Shown in pieces: positions 16,368 through 24,338 of a stretch of 28,733 nucleotides of DNA; within the stretch, counting starts at the first letter, position 1, and the number at the start of each line of letters is the position of its first letter. Origin of the DNA: QVMP01 sp047974325 (GTDB lineage Bacteria > Bacteroidota > Bacteroidia > Bacteroidales > Dysgonomonadaceae); contig JBKECE010000119.1 in assembly GCA_047974325.1 (NCBI GenBank), positions 1 through 28,733 of the forward strand, written 5' to 3'. The position numbers and the translations under genes were made by a program. The notes beneath the pieces were generated by a model, which searched no databases, was not told where the DNA came from, and was given only the letters and a program-made list of their open reading frames with translations.

Positions 16368-17381
16368 ATGAATAATAAGAGTCCTAAACATATAATATTG
16401 TTCTTAAGTATATTCATTTACAGCTTTATTGGTTCAATGAAAGCTCAGGATGGCGAAAAAATATATCGGTTTCTTAATTTGCCTACATCGGCCAGAGTGA
16501 ATGCGATGGGAGGCAATAATGTTTCGCTTGTCGACAACGATCTATCCCTTATCTTTCACAATCCGGCTCTTTTAGGACCCGAACTGGATATGAATTTCAA
16601 TACGAACTACATGTCTTATGTTGGTGACATTGGCGTGGGAAGCGCTGTTTTTGCCAAATCAATGTCAGACATAAGCGCATTTGCGGTAGGTGTCAATTAT
16701 TTCAATTATGGAAAATTCAGACAAGTGTCGGATGAAAATATATCCGGAGGGGATTTTTCGTCCAAAGACATTGCCATCAACGGATCGTATGGTCGCGACC
16801 TTTCTGAAAACTGGCGCGGTGGAGTCACTGCCAAATTTATATATTCCAACTATGAAAGCTACACATCGACAGGTGTAGGGTTCGATGTAGGACTTAGCTA
16901 TTACAATCCCGATCAGGAATTTTCGTATGGATTGGTTCTCAAAAACATAGGTGCACAATTGTCTGCATATAACGATAGCAGGGTTGCATTACCTTGGGAC
17001 ATACAAACAGGTATCACAAAAAAATTCAATCATGCACCAATACGAGTCTCTCTCACGGGAATTTACCTTACACAATGGAATTTTGAGAAAGTGAATCCCG
17101 CCAATGGTCTTGAAGCAGACAATGGTAGTTTTATGGGAACTCTTTTTAAGCATCTTGTGTTTGGTGTAGACATCATTCCTTCAGACAACTTTTGGTTAGC
17201 TGTCGGATACAGTCCCAAAATGCACTCCGATATGCAAATTCTGGATGGAAACAAATGGGGCGGATGGAACGCCGGAGCAGGTATCCGTGTCAATAAATTC
17301 AGCATCGGATTTGCTTTTGCTCAATATCATCCTTCAGCCACATCTTACCAATTCAGTTTAGGTTTGGATTTAAGCAAATAA
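16368..17381 (+). CDS. porQ: PorQ-like type IX secretion system outer membrane protein
   Basis: This 337-residue protein has a signal peptide (ending FIGSMKAQ, about residue 26). Its first mature segment, FLNLPTSARVNAMGGNNVSLVDNDLSLIFHNPALLG, is typical of PorQ/PorV-like FadL-type barrels. The remainder alternates amphipathic strands up to a C-terminal YQFSLGLDLSK. The length fits PorQ. PorQ proteins accompany type IX secretion in Bacteroidota, but no other por gene lies nearby and the exact role is unsettled. PorV is the nearest alternative; I prefer PorQ on length and N-terminal pattern. Confidence 0.82.
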   Translation: MNNKSPKHIILFLSIFIYSFIGSMKAQDGEKIYRFLNLPTSARVNAMGGNNVSLVDNDLSLIFHNPALLGPELDMNFNTNYMSYVGDIGVGSAVFAKSMSDISAFAVGVNYFNYGKFRQVSDENISGGDFSSKDIAINGSYGRDLSENWRGGVTAKFIYSNYESYTSTGVGFDVGLSYYNPDQEFSYGLVLKNIGAQLSAYNDSRVALPWDIQTGITKKFNHAPIRVSLTGIYLTQWNFEKVNPANGLEADNGSFMGTLFKHLVFGVDIIPSDNFWLAVGYSPKMHSDMQILDGNKWGGWNAGAGIRVNKFSIGFAFAQYHPSATSYQFSLGLDLSK

Positions 17382-17505
17382 GGTCTGTTTCTGCTATATT
17401 CTGTTGTTTTGTATTCTTTACTATTATTCCCGGAACAAAAGACAAACTAAATTCATTTTTTGAATTTTACATGACTTATTGGTTGAAGCTTCGAACAAAA
17501 AGTTT

Positions 17506-17513
17506 TACTTTTG
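17506..17513 (+). promoter_or_regulatory. Promoter -7 element of the CDF transporter gene
   Basis: TACTTTTG matches TAnnTTTG, with a TTG 20 nt upstream (17483-17485) as -33. It lies over the first in-frame start (17511), so translation should begin at the ATG at 17544. Confidence 0.5.
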
Positions 17514-17543
17514 TGCTTTCTTTTTATTACGAAAAATCCGGTT

Positions 17544-18473
17544 ATGGGCAAGGTTCTCTCCAAAGAAAAGATACTATTACGAACATCGTGGATCAGTGCA
17601 TTAGGCAATGGATTATTATCCGCCTCAAAGATCTTTGTAGGGCTTTTTGCCGGCAGTTTGGCAGTACTCAGTGATGGTATAGACTCTGCAACCGACGTGG
17701 TCATCTCCATCGTCATGATCATCACTTCTTATATAATGCGCCGACCTCCCAACAGGCAATATGTCTACGGATACGAAAAGGCCGAAGGCATCGCAACCAA
17801 AATACTTTCGCTTGTCATTTTCTATGCAGGAATGCAAATGTTCGCAACATCAGTGCGAAGTATTTTTGCCCATGAATCCAAGGCTATGCCACAGATGATA
17901 GCCATTTATATCACTGTCTTTTCAATTATAGGAAAACTCGGATTGTCATATTATCAATATCGGCAAGGTAAAAAAATAAATAGTTCGATGCTGATTGCCA
18001 ATGCTAAGAATATGCGCAACGATGTGATCATTTCGACAGGTGTCTTGCTTGGATTATTCTTCACATTCATTCTTAAAACGCCAATCCTCGACTCCATCAC
18101 GAGTTTGATTATCAGTATATTTATTATAAAATCATCGATCAATATATTCATGGATTCGAATGCCGAATTGTTGGACGGAGTTAAGGATACAAGTATATAT
18201 AACAGGATTTTTGAAGCTGTGGCCCAAGTGCCCGGAGCAACCAATCCGCATAGAGTGAGATCGAGGCAGATCGGAAATATGTATGCAATAACGCTCGACA
18301 TAGAGGTGAATGGAGACATGACTCTCAAAGATGCCCATGCCATTGCCGAACAGGTCGAGAACAGCATCAAAGGTACTATAGAAAATGTGTATGATGTGTT
18401 GATACACGTAGAGCCCGAAGGTATGGAGCATCCACCCGAAAGATTCGGAATTGATGAACAAATGTTATTGTAA
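17544..18473 (+). CDS. Cation diffusion facilitator (CDF) family metal transporter
   Basis: From the ATG at 17544 this encodes 309 residues: six transmembrane helices followed by a cytosolic domain of about 90 residues (AVAQVPGATNPHRVRSRQIG onward, ending in VLIHVEPEG). CDF proteins export divalent metals by proton antiport. The helix-2 metal site reads SDGIDSATD (D44, D47, D51), with aspartate where zinc exporters often have histidine. Helix 5 reads NMRNDVI, also without histidine. This pattern is closer to iron/manganese-type CDFs than to zinc-type, but specificity is only inferred. The gene is alone and converges with rnfD on a bidirectional terminator. Confidence 0.92.
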   Translation: MGKVLSKEKILLRTSWISALGNGLLSASKIFVGLFAGSLAVLSDGIDSATDVVISIVMIITSYIMRRPPNRQYVYGYEKAEGIATKILSLVIFYAGMQMFATSVRSIFAHESKAMPQMIAIYITVFSIIGKLGLSYYQYRQGKKINSSMLIANAKNMRNDVIISTGVLLGLFFTFILKTPILDSITSLIISIFIIKSSINIFMDSNAELLDGVKDTSIYNRIFEAVAQVPGATNPHRVRSRQIGNMYAITLDIEVNGDMTLKDAHAIAEQVENSIKGTIENVYDVLIHVEPEGMEHPPERFGIDEQMLL

Positions 18474-18482
18474 GAAATAAAA

Positions 18483-18530
18483 AAAGAGCAGGGTTTTATA
18501 GATTTTCAACCTTGCTCTTTAATTTTTTTT
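18483..18530. terminator. Bidirectional rho-independent terminator
   Basis: AAAGAGCAGGGTT (18483-18495) pairs with AACCTTGCTCTTT (18508-18520) over 13 bp with one wobble. It has T-rich tails on both sides (eight Ts after the plus-strand stem, a seven-base A-run on the other side). It lies between the convergent CDF and rnfD genes. Confidence 0.82.
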
Positions 18531-18538
18531 ATTGTCTC

Positions 18539-19633
18539 TTACGATCTCTTCGCATCATATCCTCTTTTCACAAAATAGATGATTGTCCCTACAATGTAGG
18601 CAAACAGCAGATATTTAATTGCATCGTAGTTGTGTAACAAAATTACCAGATAAGTTGCTGCCAAAATTGCAATCGTTAGCAAACCTGCATATTTAATTGT
18701 TTTTGTATAATCATATTTATGTCCCCACACTTTTGGAGGGAAAGCATCATTTATCAGCCTGCTGAAGGCATTCACCAGAAGTATGGAATACGACATATAT
18801 TCATATCTCACATCATTGACGATAAATAGAATAGCAGATACCGCAATCATTGCCCCGTAATATAGTTTACCTCCTTTTGTAGTGGAACTGGAAGGCATAT
18901 CGGTTGCCATAAATATTGTTCCCAAAAGCAATCCACCCATCGAAAATTTAAGATCGTATCCTGCAAATATCCATGTGAGAAGAGAGAACACAGAAAGCAG
19001 AGCAAAAGGAATATGCCACGAAATACGCCTTTTCAATAACAGATACACACCTCCAAGCACCAAAAAGAAAATAGAGTATTCGCCTATTGCTCCCGATGCT
19101 TTGAAAAATAGGGTATTCAGATAATCAATAAACGAATTGTCTCCCAAAAAGCTGAAAGGCTTGATGGCTATATAATTGAGTGCATCTTTATTAAACCAAA
19201 TGCTGCTGGATGTCATCGCAGCAGGAAAAAATATGGTCATGAACTCTCGTCCTACCAAAGCCGGATTTAGCATATTCCGTCCCAATCCGCCCCAGATCAG
19301 TTTTCCGAAAATGACGGACATTGCCCCACCAAAAGCAACCACATACAAAGGAGTGAATGGTGCTAGCGTGAGAGCCAACAATATGCCTGTAACGATTGCA
19401 GAACCATCAAGAATAGAATCTTTTTTTTTCAGAAACAGAGCAGAAAATATAAATTCGCCAATCAGTGCGCTGCCCACTGAAACCAGAATTGCAAGTAATG
19501 GTACATAACCAAATGCAAAATAAGACATTACGATGCAAGGTATTAAAGCAATGACAACATCTATCATAACTTTTCTTGTAGTGTCTTTCGTTCTCACAAA
19601 CGGAGTGTAGATTGATTTATATGCTTCCATCAT
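18539..19633 (-). CDS. rnfD: RnfD-like (NqrB/RnfD family) membrane subunit
   Basis: This 364-residue polytopic membrane protein has conserved RnfD features: DGSAIVTGILLALTLAP, GGLGRNMLNPALVGREFM, GAIGEYSIFFLVLGGVYLL and FMATDMPSSSTTKGG. RnfD is part of the Rnf ion-pumping ferredoxin:NAD oxidoreductase and usually carries FMN linked to a threonine in an SGAT-type motif just before the GxIGE segment. Here that stretch reads DALNYIAIKPF and no SGAT-like motif is seen anywhere in the protein. It overlaps rnfC by 4 bp and ends the operon. RnfA, B, E and G are absent here. Confidence 0.9.
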   Translation of the reverse strand: MMEAYKSIYTPFVRTKDTTRKVMIDVVIALIPCIVMSYFAFGYVPLLAILVSVGSALIGEFIFSALFLKKKDSILDGSAIVTGILLALTLAPFTPLYVVAFGGAMSVIFGKLIWGGLGRNMLNPALVGREFMTIFFPAAMTSSSIWFNKDALNYIAIKPFSFLGDNSFIDYLNTLFFKASGAIGEYSIFFLVLGGVYLLLKRRISWHIPFALLSVFSLLTWIFAGYDLKFSMGGLLLGTIFMATDMPSSSTTKGGKLYYGAMIAVSAILFIVNDVRYEYMSYSILLVNAFSRLINDAFPPKVWGHKYDYTKTIKYAGLLTIAILAATYLVILLHNYDAIKYLLFAYIVGTIIYFVKRGYDAKRS

Positions 19634-20919
19634 TTCGAACTCATTATCTTGGTTTTACCATTCTTTATGCTCTCAATCAGAGGCACATCACTAGGACAAA
19701 TATATTCGCATGCAGCACATTCTATACAATCGACAATATTGTATTCACTTAGCTTGTCATAGCGGCCTTTCCGATATAATTCTTCAAACTTAAGAGGAAT
19801 TAAATGCATAGGGCAAACATCAATGCAATATCCACAAGAAATGCAATTGCTGCGTTTATCTTCTTTTCTGGCAAAAGTGAGTATGCCCGACGATCCTTTC
19901 ATTACAGGGGCCATCAGATTAGTCACGGCTTTTCCCATCATAGGTCCTCCAAGCACTACAAGTCTGGTATCCGGATTCGTGTTCACCTTCAGCGCATCGG
20001 CTATATGTTTTATCGGTGTACCAATCTTCATTATATAATTTCCGGCTCCTTGCAGATTATCACCGGAGACTGTTATCACACGTTCAACCAACGGCCGTCC
20101 ATGAACCACCGCGCCATAAACAGAAATAATTGTGCCTACATTGCTCACAATAACACCTGATTCAGCAGGCAGGCTCCCTTTTTTTAGTTCTTTGCCTGTG
20201 ACTGACTTAATGAGCTGCAATTCCCCACCCTGTGGATATTTATTTGGCAAAATCTTTATTTTAATATTACTGTATTCAGGTTTATTCATCAGCATATTGA
20301 AACTGAATATCAGTTCTTTGTTCTGCTCTTCGATACAGATTACGATTTTGTTCGCTTTCAGAATATTATTGATGATGCTGATACCCACAAACAAACGGCT
20401 CGAAACTTCGTTCATCAGTGCATAATCGTTTGTCAGATAGGGTTCGCATTCAGTACCATTGACAATGAACGTATCAATTTTCTTGTCTTTGATATCGTAT
20501 TTCACATGTGTTGGAAACTGTGCGCCACCTTCACCTACAATTCCGGCATTTTTGATCATCTCCAGAATTTCTGACGCTGTCAGTTTTTCAAGATCTGTTT
20601 CGTCGTGATGCTCCAACTCGGTGTTCTTGAAATCATTTTCGATCACAACCACGTGTACCTGACTACCATCTGCCAATGAATGCCATGTCAGGTCTTTTAC
20701 TGTGCCAGAAACAGGCGAATGAATGTTTGCAGAAATGTAATCTGAAGCTTTGCCGATCAGCTGGAAACGTTTCACCGTTTCTCCAATTTCCACAACAGGA
20801 ACCGCAGCTTTCCCTATATGTTGTTGCAAAGGTATGTAGAGTATAGGCGCATCTTCCAATGGCTCTATTTTCTTTTTCTTTGTCTTACTCTTTGCAGAAA
20901 AAATATGCATCATAAGCAT
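19630..20919 (-). CDS. rnfC: RnfC-like electron transport subunit
   Basis: This 429-residue peripheral subunit is predicted to bind NADH and FMN. The N-terminal part has the RnfC barrel-sandwich (SPVSGTVKDL). The flavin/NADH region includes GIVGEGGAQFPTHVK and FIVNGTECEPYLTNDYAL. Two 4Fe-4S motifs lie near the end: CISCGYCIDVCP (about 359-370) and CIECAACEYICP (about 398-409). The protein stops soon after the second cluster, so it has no RnfB-like or long helical C-terminal extension. The ATG follows the ApbE stop with no gap; an in-frame ATG nine bases later is also possible. It is co-transcribed with apbE and rnfD. Confidence 0.93.
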   Translation of the reverse strand: MLMMHIFSAKSKTKKKKIEPLEDAPILYIPLQQHIGKAAVPVVEIGETVKRFQLIGKASDYISANIHSPVSGTVKDLTWHSLADGSQVHVVVIENDFKNTELEHHDETDLEKLTASEILEMIKNAGIVGEGGAQFPTHVKYDIKDKKIDTFIVNGTECEPYLTNDYALMNEVSSRLFVGISIINNILKANKIVICIEEQNKELIFSFNMLMNKPEYSNIKIKILPNKYPQGGELQLIKSVTGKELKKGSLPAESGVIVSNVGTIISVYGAVVHGRPLVERVITVSGDNLQGAGNYIMKIGTPIKHIADALKVNTNPDTRLVVLGGPMMGKAVTNLMAPVMKGSSGILTFARKEDKRSNCISCGYCIDVCPMHLIPLKFEELYRKGRYDKLSEYNIVDCIECAACEYICPSDVPLIESIKNGKTKIMSSK

Positions 20920-21852
20920 TCATTCAATTGATATATATTGTTTAAACTTTTCCGAATAATATGAAACATCATGTTTGTCTATCATGAAACCTTCCACATT
21001 GAGTTCAGAAGATAGTTGTTTCATTTTCTCGATAAATTGTTCACCCGAAAGGTTGAATAATCCGGTGGAAACCATATCTCCGATAAAACAATTGTCTGAA
21101 ATGATCCCAATCTGTTTGTTAGCAGACGGATATCCAGTCTTGGGGCTGATGATGTGTCCATACTTCTCACCGTTTATTTCGACAAATGTTTTAGACTGGG
21201 TCGAAGTTGAGAAGCATTTATTGGCAAGATTAACTGTGAACAAATCTGCATTGTTTTCCGGATGCTTCACCGCTATCTCCCAATACGGATGGCTATCATC
21301 TGCCAATGCCATAATAGTGCTGCCGCCAGCATTAACAATGGCATCCGTTATGCCCATAGCGTGCATTCGTTCTATCATTTTATCTACGGCGTAAGCTTTA
21401 ATAAATGAACCCGTTATTATTTCTTGTCCTTTGCCGATTCGAACCTGAGTTCCATCTATCTCTATGGACTGATAACCTACCAGTTCTTTTGCCTTGTTGA
21501 TCTGTTCTTGGGATGGAATCGTCCTGTCATGCTCTTTATAAAAACCCCATAAACGAACAAGCGGCATCACAGTTATATCATATTCTCCATCAAAGAAACC
21601 TGAGATTAATTTTACCTGTCTCAGAATATGCACTGTTTCATCATCAACTTCTACAAAATGCCCGGAATGAGCATTGATCCGATGAATAAATGACCGGTCT
21701 GAATAGGAATTGTAGAGATTATCTACATTTTCCAGAACAGAATACAACTCACTGAACAGCTCATCGTCGCAGAAAACCGAGAATTTCAGCTTTATGTGGG
21801 AATGAAATAACCAACGTGTCTGGGTTTTGTATAAAAGTTGAGGCCTGATCAT
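20920..21852 (-). CDS. ApbE-like FAD:protein FMN transferase
   Basis: This is a 310-residue ApbE-fold protein. Family motifs in order are DNLYNSYSDRSFIHRINAH, FDGEYDITVMPLVRLWGF, GSFIKAYAVDKMIERM, VNAGGSTIMA, HIISPKTGYPS and DMVSTGLF, the last holding the Mg-binding D-x-x-S-T residues. ApbE transfers FMN from FAD to a serine or threonine of partner proteins such as RnfG, RnfD and NqrBC. Unlike most ApbE proteins it has no visible signal peptide or lipobox. The FAD motifs are slightly unusual (GSFIKAY where GGIAKGY is usual, NAGGS where NxGGD is common). It overlaps the 118-aa gene by 4 bp and abuts rnfC. Confidence 0.88.
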   Translation of the reverse strand: MIRPQLLYKTQTRWLFHSHIKLKFSVFCDDELFSELYSVLENVDNLYNSYSDRSFIHRINAHSGHFVEVDDETVHILRQVKLISGFFDGEYDITVMPLVRLWGFYKEHDRTIPSQEQINKAKELVGYQSIEIDGTQVRIGKGQEIITGSFIKAYAVDKMIERMHAMGITDAIVNAGGSTIMALADDSHPYWEIAVKHPENNADLFTVNLANKCFSTSTQSKTFVEINGEKYGHIISPKTGYPSANKQIGIISDNCFIGDMVSTGLFNLSGEQFIEKMKQLSSELNVEGFMIDKHDVSYYSEKFKQYISIE

Positions 21853-22205
21853 TCCGTACCACTAGCTTCTTCTTTTTTTGCAGGTTCAACCTTGGTTTCC
21901 GGCTTCGTTACTTTTTCTTCTTTTTGCTTTGAAGCATCACTTGCAGACTCTGCTTTTACATCTCCGGCTACTCTTTTTTCTGTTTGTTTGCCGGCTACTC
22001 TGTCAGGAACGGCTTGTTTTGTTTCAGTCGTATCTTTGAGCGTAGTATCTGCGTCCACAGCAGAAGATGGAGATAGTGGAGTTGTTGGTTCAGCATCTTT
22101 GTTCCCGGCTTCTGACGCAAACAATGTATTGATTGCTCCTCTGTTGCCGAAAATCAATAGAATGATACCAAACAAATAAAGTACTATTTTTTTGAAAGTT
22201 GCCAT
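21849..22205 (-). CDS. Small anchored protein with charged low-complexity tail, unknown
   Basis: This encodes 118 residues. One hydrophobic segment (about 6-20, KKIVLYLFGIILLIFG) is followed by a tail rich in Glu, Lys, Thr, Ala and Pro with repeated charged blocks such as KQKEEKVTKPETKVEPAKK. No domain is recognised. It is the first gene of the apbE-rnfC-rnfD operon and overlaps apbE by 4 bp. The tail could be a linker or interaction region. The only SGT-like sequence (ASGTE) is at the extreme C-terminus and does not fit the usual flavinylation motif. The reading frame is supported by its promoter and the coupled overlap. Confidence 0.7.
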   Translation of the reverse strand: MATFKKIVLYLFGIILLIFGNRGAINTLFASEAGNKDAEPTTPLSPSSAVDADTTLKDTTETKQAVPDRVAGKQTEKRVAGDVKAESASDASKQKEEKVTKPETKVEPAKKEEASGTE

Positions 22206-22241
22206 AGAATTGATAGTATAAATGCTCTGATCTTATTGTTA

Positions 22242-22249
22242 CAAATATA
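22242..22249 (-). promoter_or_regulatory. Promoter -7 element of the 118-aa/apbE/rnfCD operon
   Basis: The minus strand reads TATATTTG, matching TAnnTTTG, 36 bp before the start codon of the 118-aa gene. The -33 region is AT-rich and indistinct. Confidence 0.5.
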
Positions 22250-22375
22250 ACGTGCCTAACTGAATGATAATATCTCAATTAAGTATTTATAACAAAATAA
22301 TCATTAATAAAAAACTGATATATAAAGTGCCGAAAAGATGTTTATAATAAGATAACAGTCTATTTATGAATAAAT

Positions 22376-22415
22376 AAACAATTCAGTGAAATATAGTTTT
22401 TTCACTGAATTGTTT
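22376..22415. terminator. Terminator hairpin after pfkA
   Basis: A perfect 16-bp stem is formed by AAACAATTCAGTGAAA (22376-22391) and its complement (22400-22415) around an 8-nt loop. It lies 32 bp downstream of the pfkA stop on the minus strand and is followed in that direction by an AT-rich tract. It probably ends the cmk-ispH-pfkA transcript. Confidence 0.65.
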
Positions 22416-22446
22416 AAGATTATCTCTTATATCAAAAATGTGTTTG

Positions 22447-23427
22447 TTATATGGACAATATTTTCAATGTATTCATCAAGTCATCATTGAATGGTTTGTT
22501 CTTCTTGATAGCTTTGGTGAATGGAACATAGACAATTCTGTCATTTTCAATACCAATCATCACATTGCGCTGTCCTTCATTGAGTGCATCAATCGCAGCT
22601 GCACCCATACGGCTGGCTAAAATGCGATCGCTTGCGGTTGGCGAACCTCCACGCTGCACATGACCTAATATTGTGACACGCACATCATATTGCGGATATT
22701 CGTTTTTCATACGTTCTGCCATAGCCATCGCTCCACCGGTGATTTCGCCTTCGGTGACAAGCACAAGGCTACTGTTTTTGCTTTTTCTGAAACCATGAGA
22801 GATAAGTTCTCCCAATTGGTCTTTCTGATAAGCAATTTCCGGTATAATGGCTGCTTCGGCTCCGGTTGCTATAGCCCCATTGAGTGCCAGATAGCCGCAT
22901 TCACGTCCCATAACTTCTATGAAGAACAAGCGTTCGTGAGAACTTGCCGTATCGCGGATTTTATCAACGGCCTCCATGATGGTATTCAATGCCGTATCAT
23001 ATCCGATGGTCATATCTGTGCCATGCAGGTCATTGTCAATTGTGCCGGGCAGCCCGACGATAGGAAGATTATATTCTTGAGCAAAGAGTTTTGCTCCAGT
23101 CAGAGAACCATCACCTCCAATGACTATCAACGCATCGATTCCATGACGCAAAATCGTATCGTAAGCAATCTGACGGCCTTCAGGTGTCTGAAACTCTTTG
23201 CTACGGGCAGTTTTCAGGATTGTTCCACCTTGCTGAATGATATTACTGACACTACTTGTTGTAAAATCTTCTATTTCATCAAGGATCAAACCTTTGTAGC
23301 CTCTCATAATACCTTTTACTTCCATGCCACTATATATAGCAGCACGGGTAATAGCACGGATTGCTGCATTCATACCGGGAGCATCGCCTCCGGATGTTAA
23401 TATTCCAATACGATTAATTGTTGCCAT
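22447..23427 (-). CDS. pfkA: ATP-dependent 6-phosphofructokinase
   Basis: This 326-residue glycolytic enzyme phosphorylates fructose 6-phosphate. Seen motifs are ILTSGGDAPGMNAAIR at the N-terminus, GGDGS at 104-108 (the glycine version associated with ATP; PPi-dependent enzymes have GGDDS), PGTIDND with catalytic D131, MGRECGYLAL, and GHVQRGGSP. The length is normal for the bacterial PfkA group. It lies 44 bp after ispH on the same strand and probably belongs to the cmk-ispH-pfkA transcript. Confidence 0.97.
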   Translation of the reverse strand: MATINRIGILTSGGDAPGMNAAIRAITRAAIYSGMEVKGIMRGYKGLILDEIEDFTTSSVSNIIQQGGTILKTARSKEFQTPEGRQIAYDTILRHGIDALIVIGGDGSLTGAKLFAQEYNLPIVGLPGTIDNDLHGTDMTIGYDTALNTIMEAVDKIRDTASSHERLFFIEVMGRECGYLALNGAIATGAEAAIIPEIAYQKDQLGELISHGFRKSKNSSLVLVTEGEITGGAMAMAERMKNEYPQYDVRVTILGHVQRGGSPTASDRILASRMGAAAIDALNEGQRNVMIGIENDRIVYVPFTKAIKKNKPFNDDLMNTLKILSI

Positions 23428-23471
23428 TTTACCTTAAATCTATAAAACCTTTATGTTAGACACTTATTATA

Positions 23472-24338
23472 TTATTTCAATGCATTGATCATCCTTTCCA
23501 CTTCTTCCATGTGCCATTTTGGTGTGGATGTTGCTCCACAGATGCCAATTGACATATCTTTTTTGATAACCGACAGATCAATATCTGAAGGCGAAGATAC
23601 AAAAAATGAATTAGTATTGTACTTTTTACATTCGGCAAAAAGCACTTTTCCATTTGAACTTTTTTCTCCTGCCACAAAGAATATGAGATCGTGCTTCATC
23701 GCAAACTCCTTGATGTTGGGTATACGGTTCGATACCTGACGGCATATTGTGTCGAAATATTCAAATCTGGAATTTTCTGAAATCCGGCTCTGAATAGAAT
23801 CTATTATATCCTGAAATCCGTCAAGGGGTTTTGTGGTTTGAGAAAAGAGACAAATGTTTTTATTAAAATCGAGTTTATCCAGATCCTCTTTTTTCTCTAT
23901 CACTATTGCCTTTGAATCGGTCTGCCCTATCAGTCCATTTACTTCGGCATGACCTTGTTTTCCATAAATGACGATCTGAGTATCATTGATCAACTCCTGA
24001 TCATATTTATCATGTATTTTTTTCTGCAACCTCAACACCACAGGACACGAAGCATCTATGATCTCAATGTTGTTTTCTTTTGCGATCTGGTATGTTGATG
24101 GGGGTTCTCCATGTGCACGGAGCAGCACACGCACATTTTTCAATTGTGCAAACTCTTCGTGATTGATAGTTTTCAAACCCATTTTAGCCAACCGATCCAC
24201 TTCCAGATTGTTGTGTACAATGTCACCGAGGCAATACAACGTGCCTCCTTTTTTCAATTCTTCTTCCGCTTTCTTGATGGCATTAACTACCCCGAAACAA
24301 AAGCCTGACCTTTGATCAATTTCTATGTTATGATTCAT
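23472..24338 (-). CDS. ispH: 4-hydroxy-3-methylbut-2-enyl diphosphate reductase
   Basis: This 288-residue iron-sulfur enzyme makes isopentenyl and dimethylallyl diphosphate in the last step of the MEP pathway. The three cluster cysteines are at C14 (GFCFGV), C98 (DASCPVV) and C199 (DTICRQVSNR). HGEPP and GATSTPKWHMEEV are also typical. It overlaps cmk by 11 bp and precedes pfkA. This IspH implies isoprenoid synthesis by the MEP route. Confidence 0.97.
   Translation of the reverse strand: MNHNIEIDQRSGFCFGVVNAIKKAEEELKKGGTLYCLGDIVHNNLEVDRLAKMGLKTINHEEFAQLKNVRVLLRAHGEPPSTYQIAKENNIEIIDASCPVVLRLQKKIHDKYDQELINDTQIVIYGKQGHAEVNGLIGQTDSKAIVIEKKEDLDKLDFNKNICLFSQTTKPLDGFQDIIDSIQSRISENSRFEYFDTICRQVSNRIPNIKEFAMKHDLIFFVAGEKSSNGKVLFAECKKYNTNSFFVSSPSDIDLSVIKKDMSIGICGATSTPKWHMEEVERMINALK

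Noticed and set aside
22690..23400. Open frame of 236 codons on the plus strand opposite pfkA
   Set aside because: It is fully antisense to the well-conserved pfkA, rich in Cys, His and Phe, without a promoter or domain; a shadow frame.
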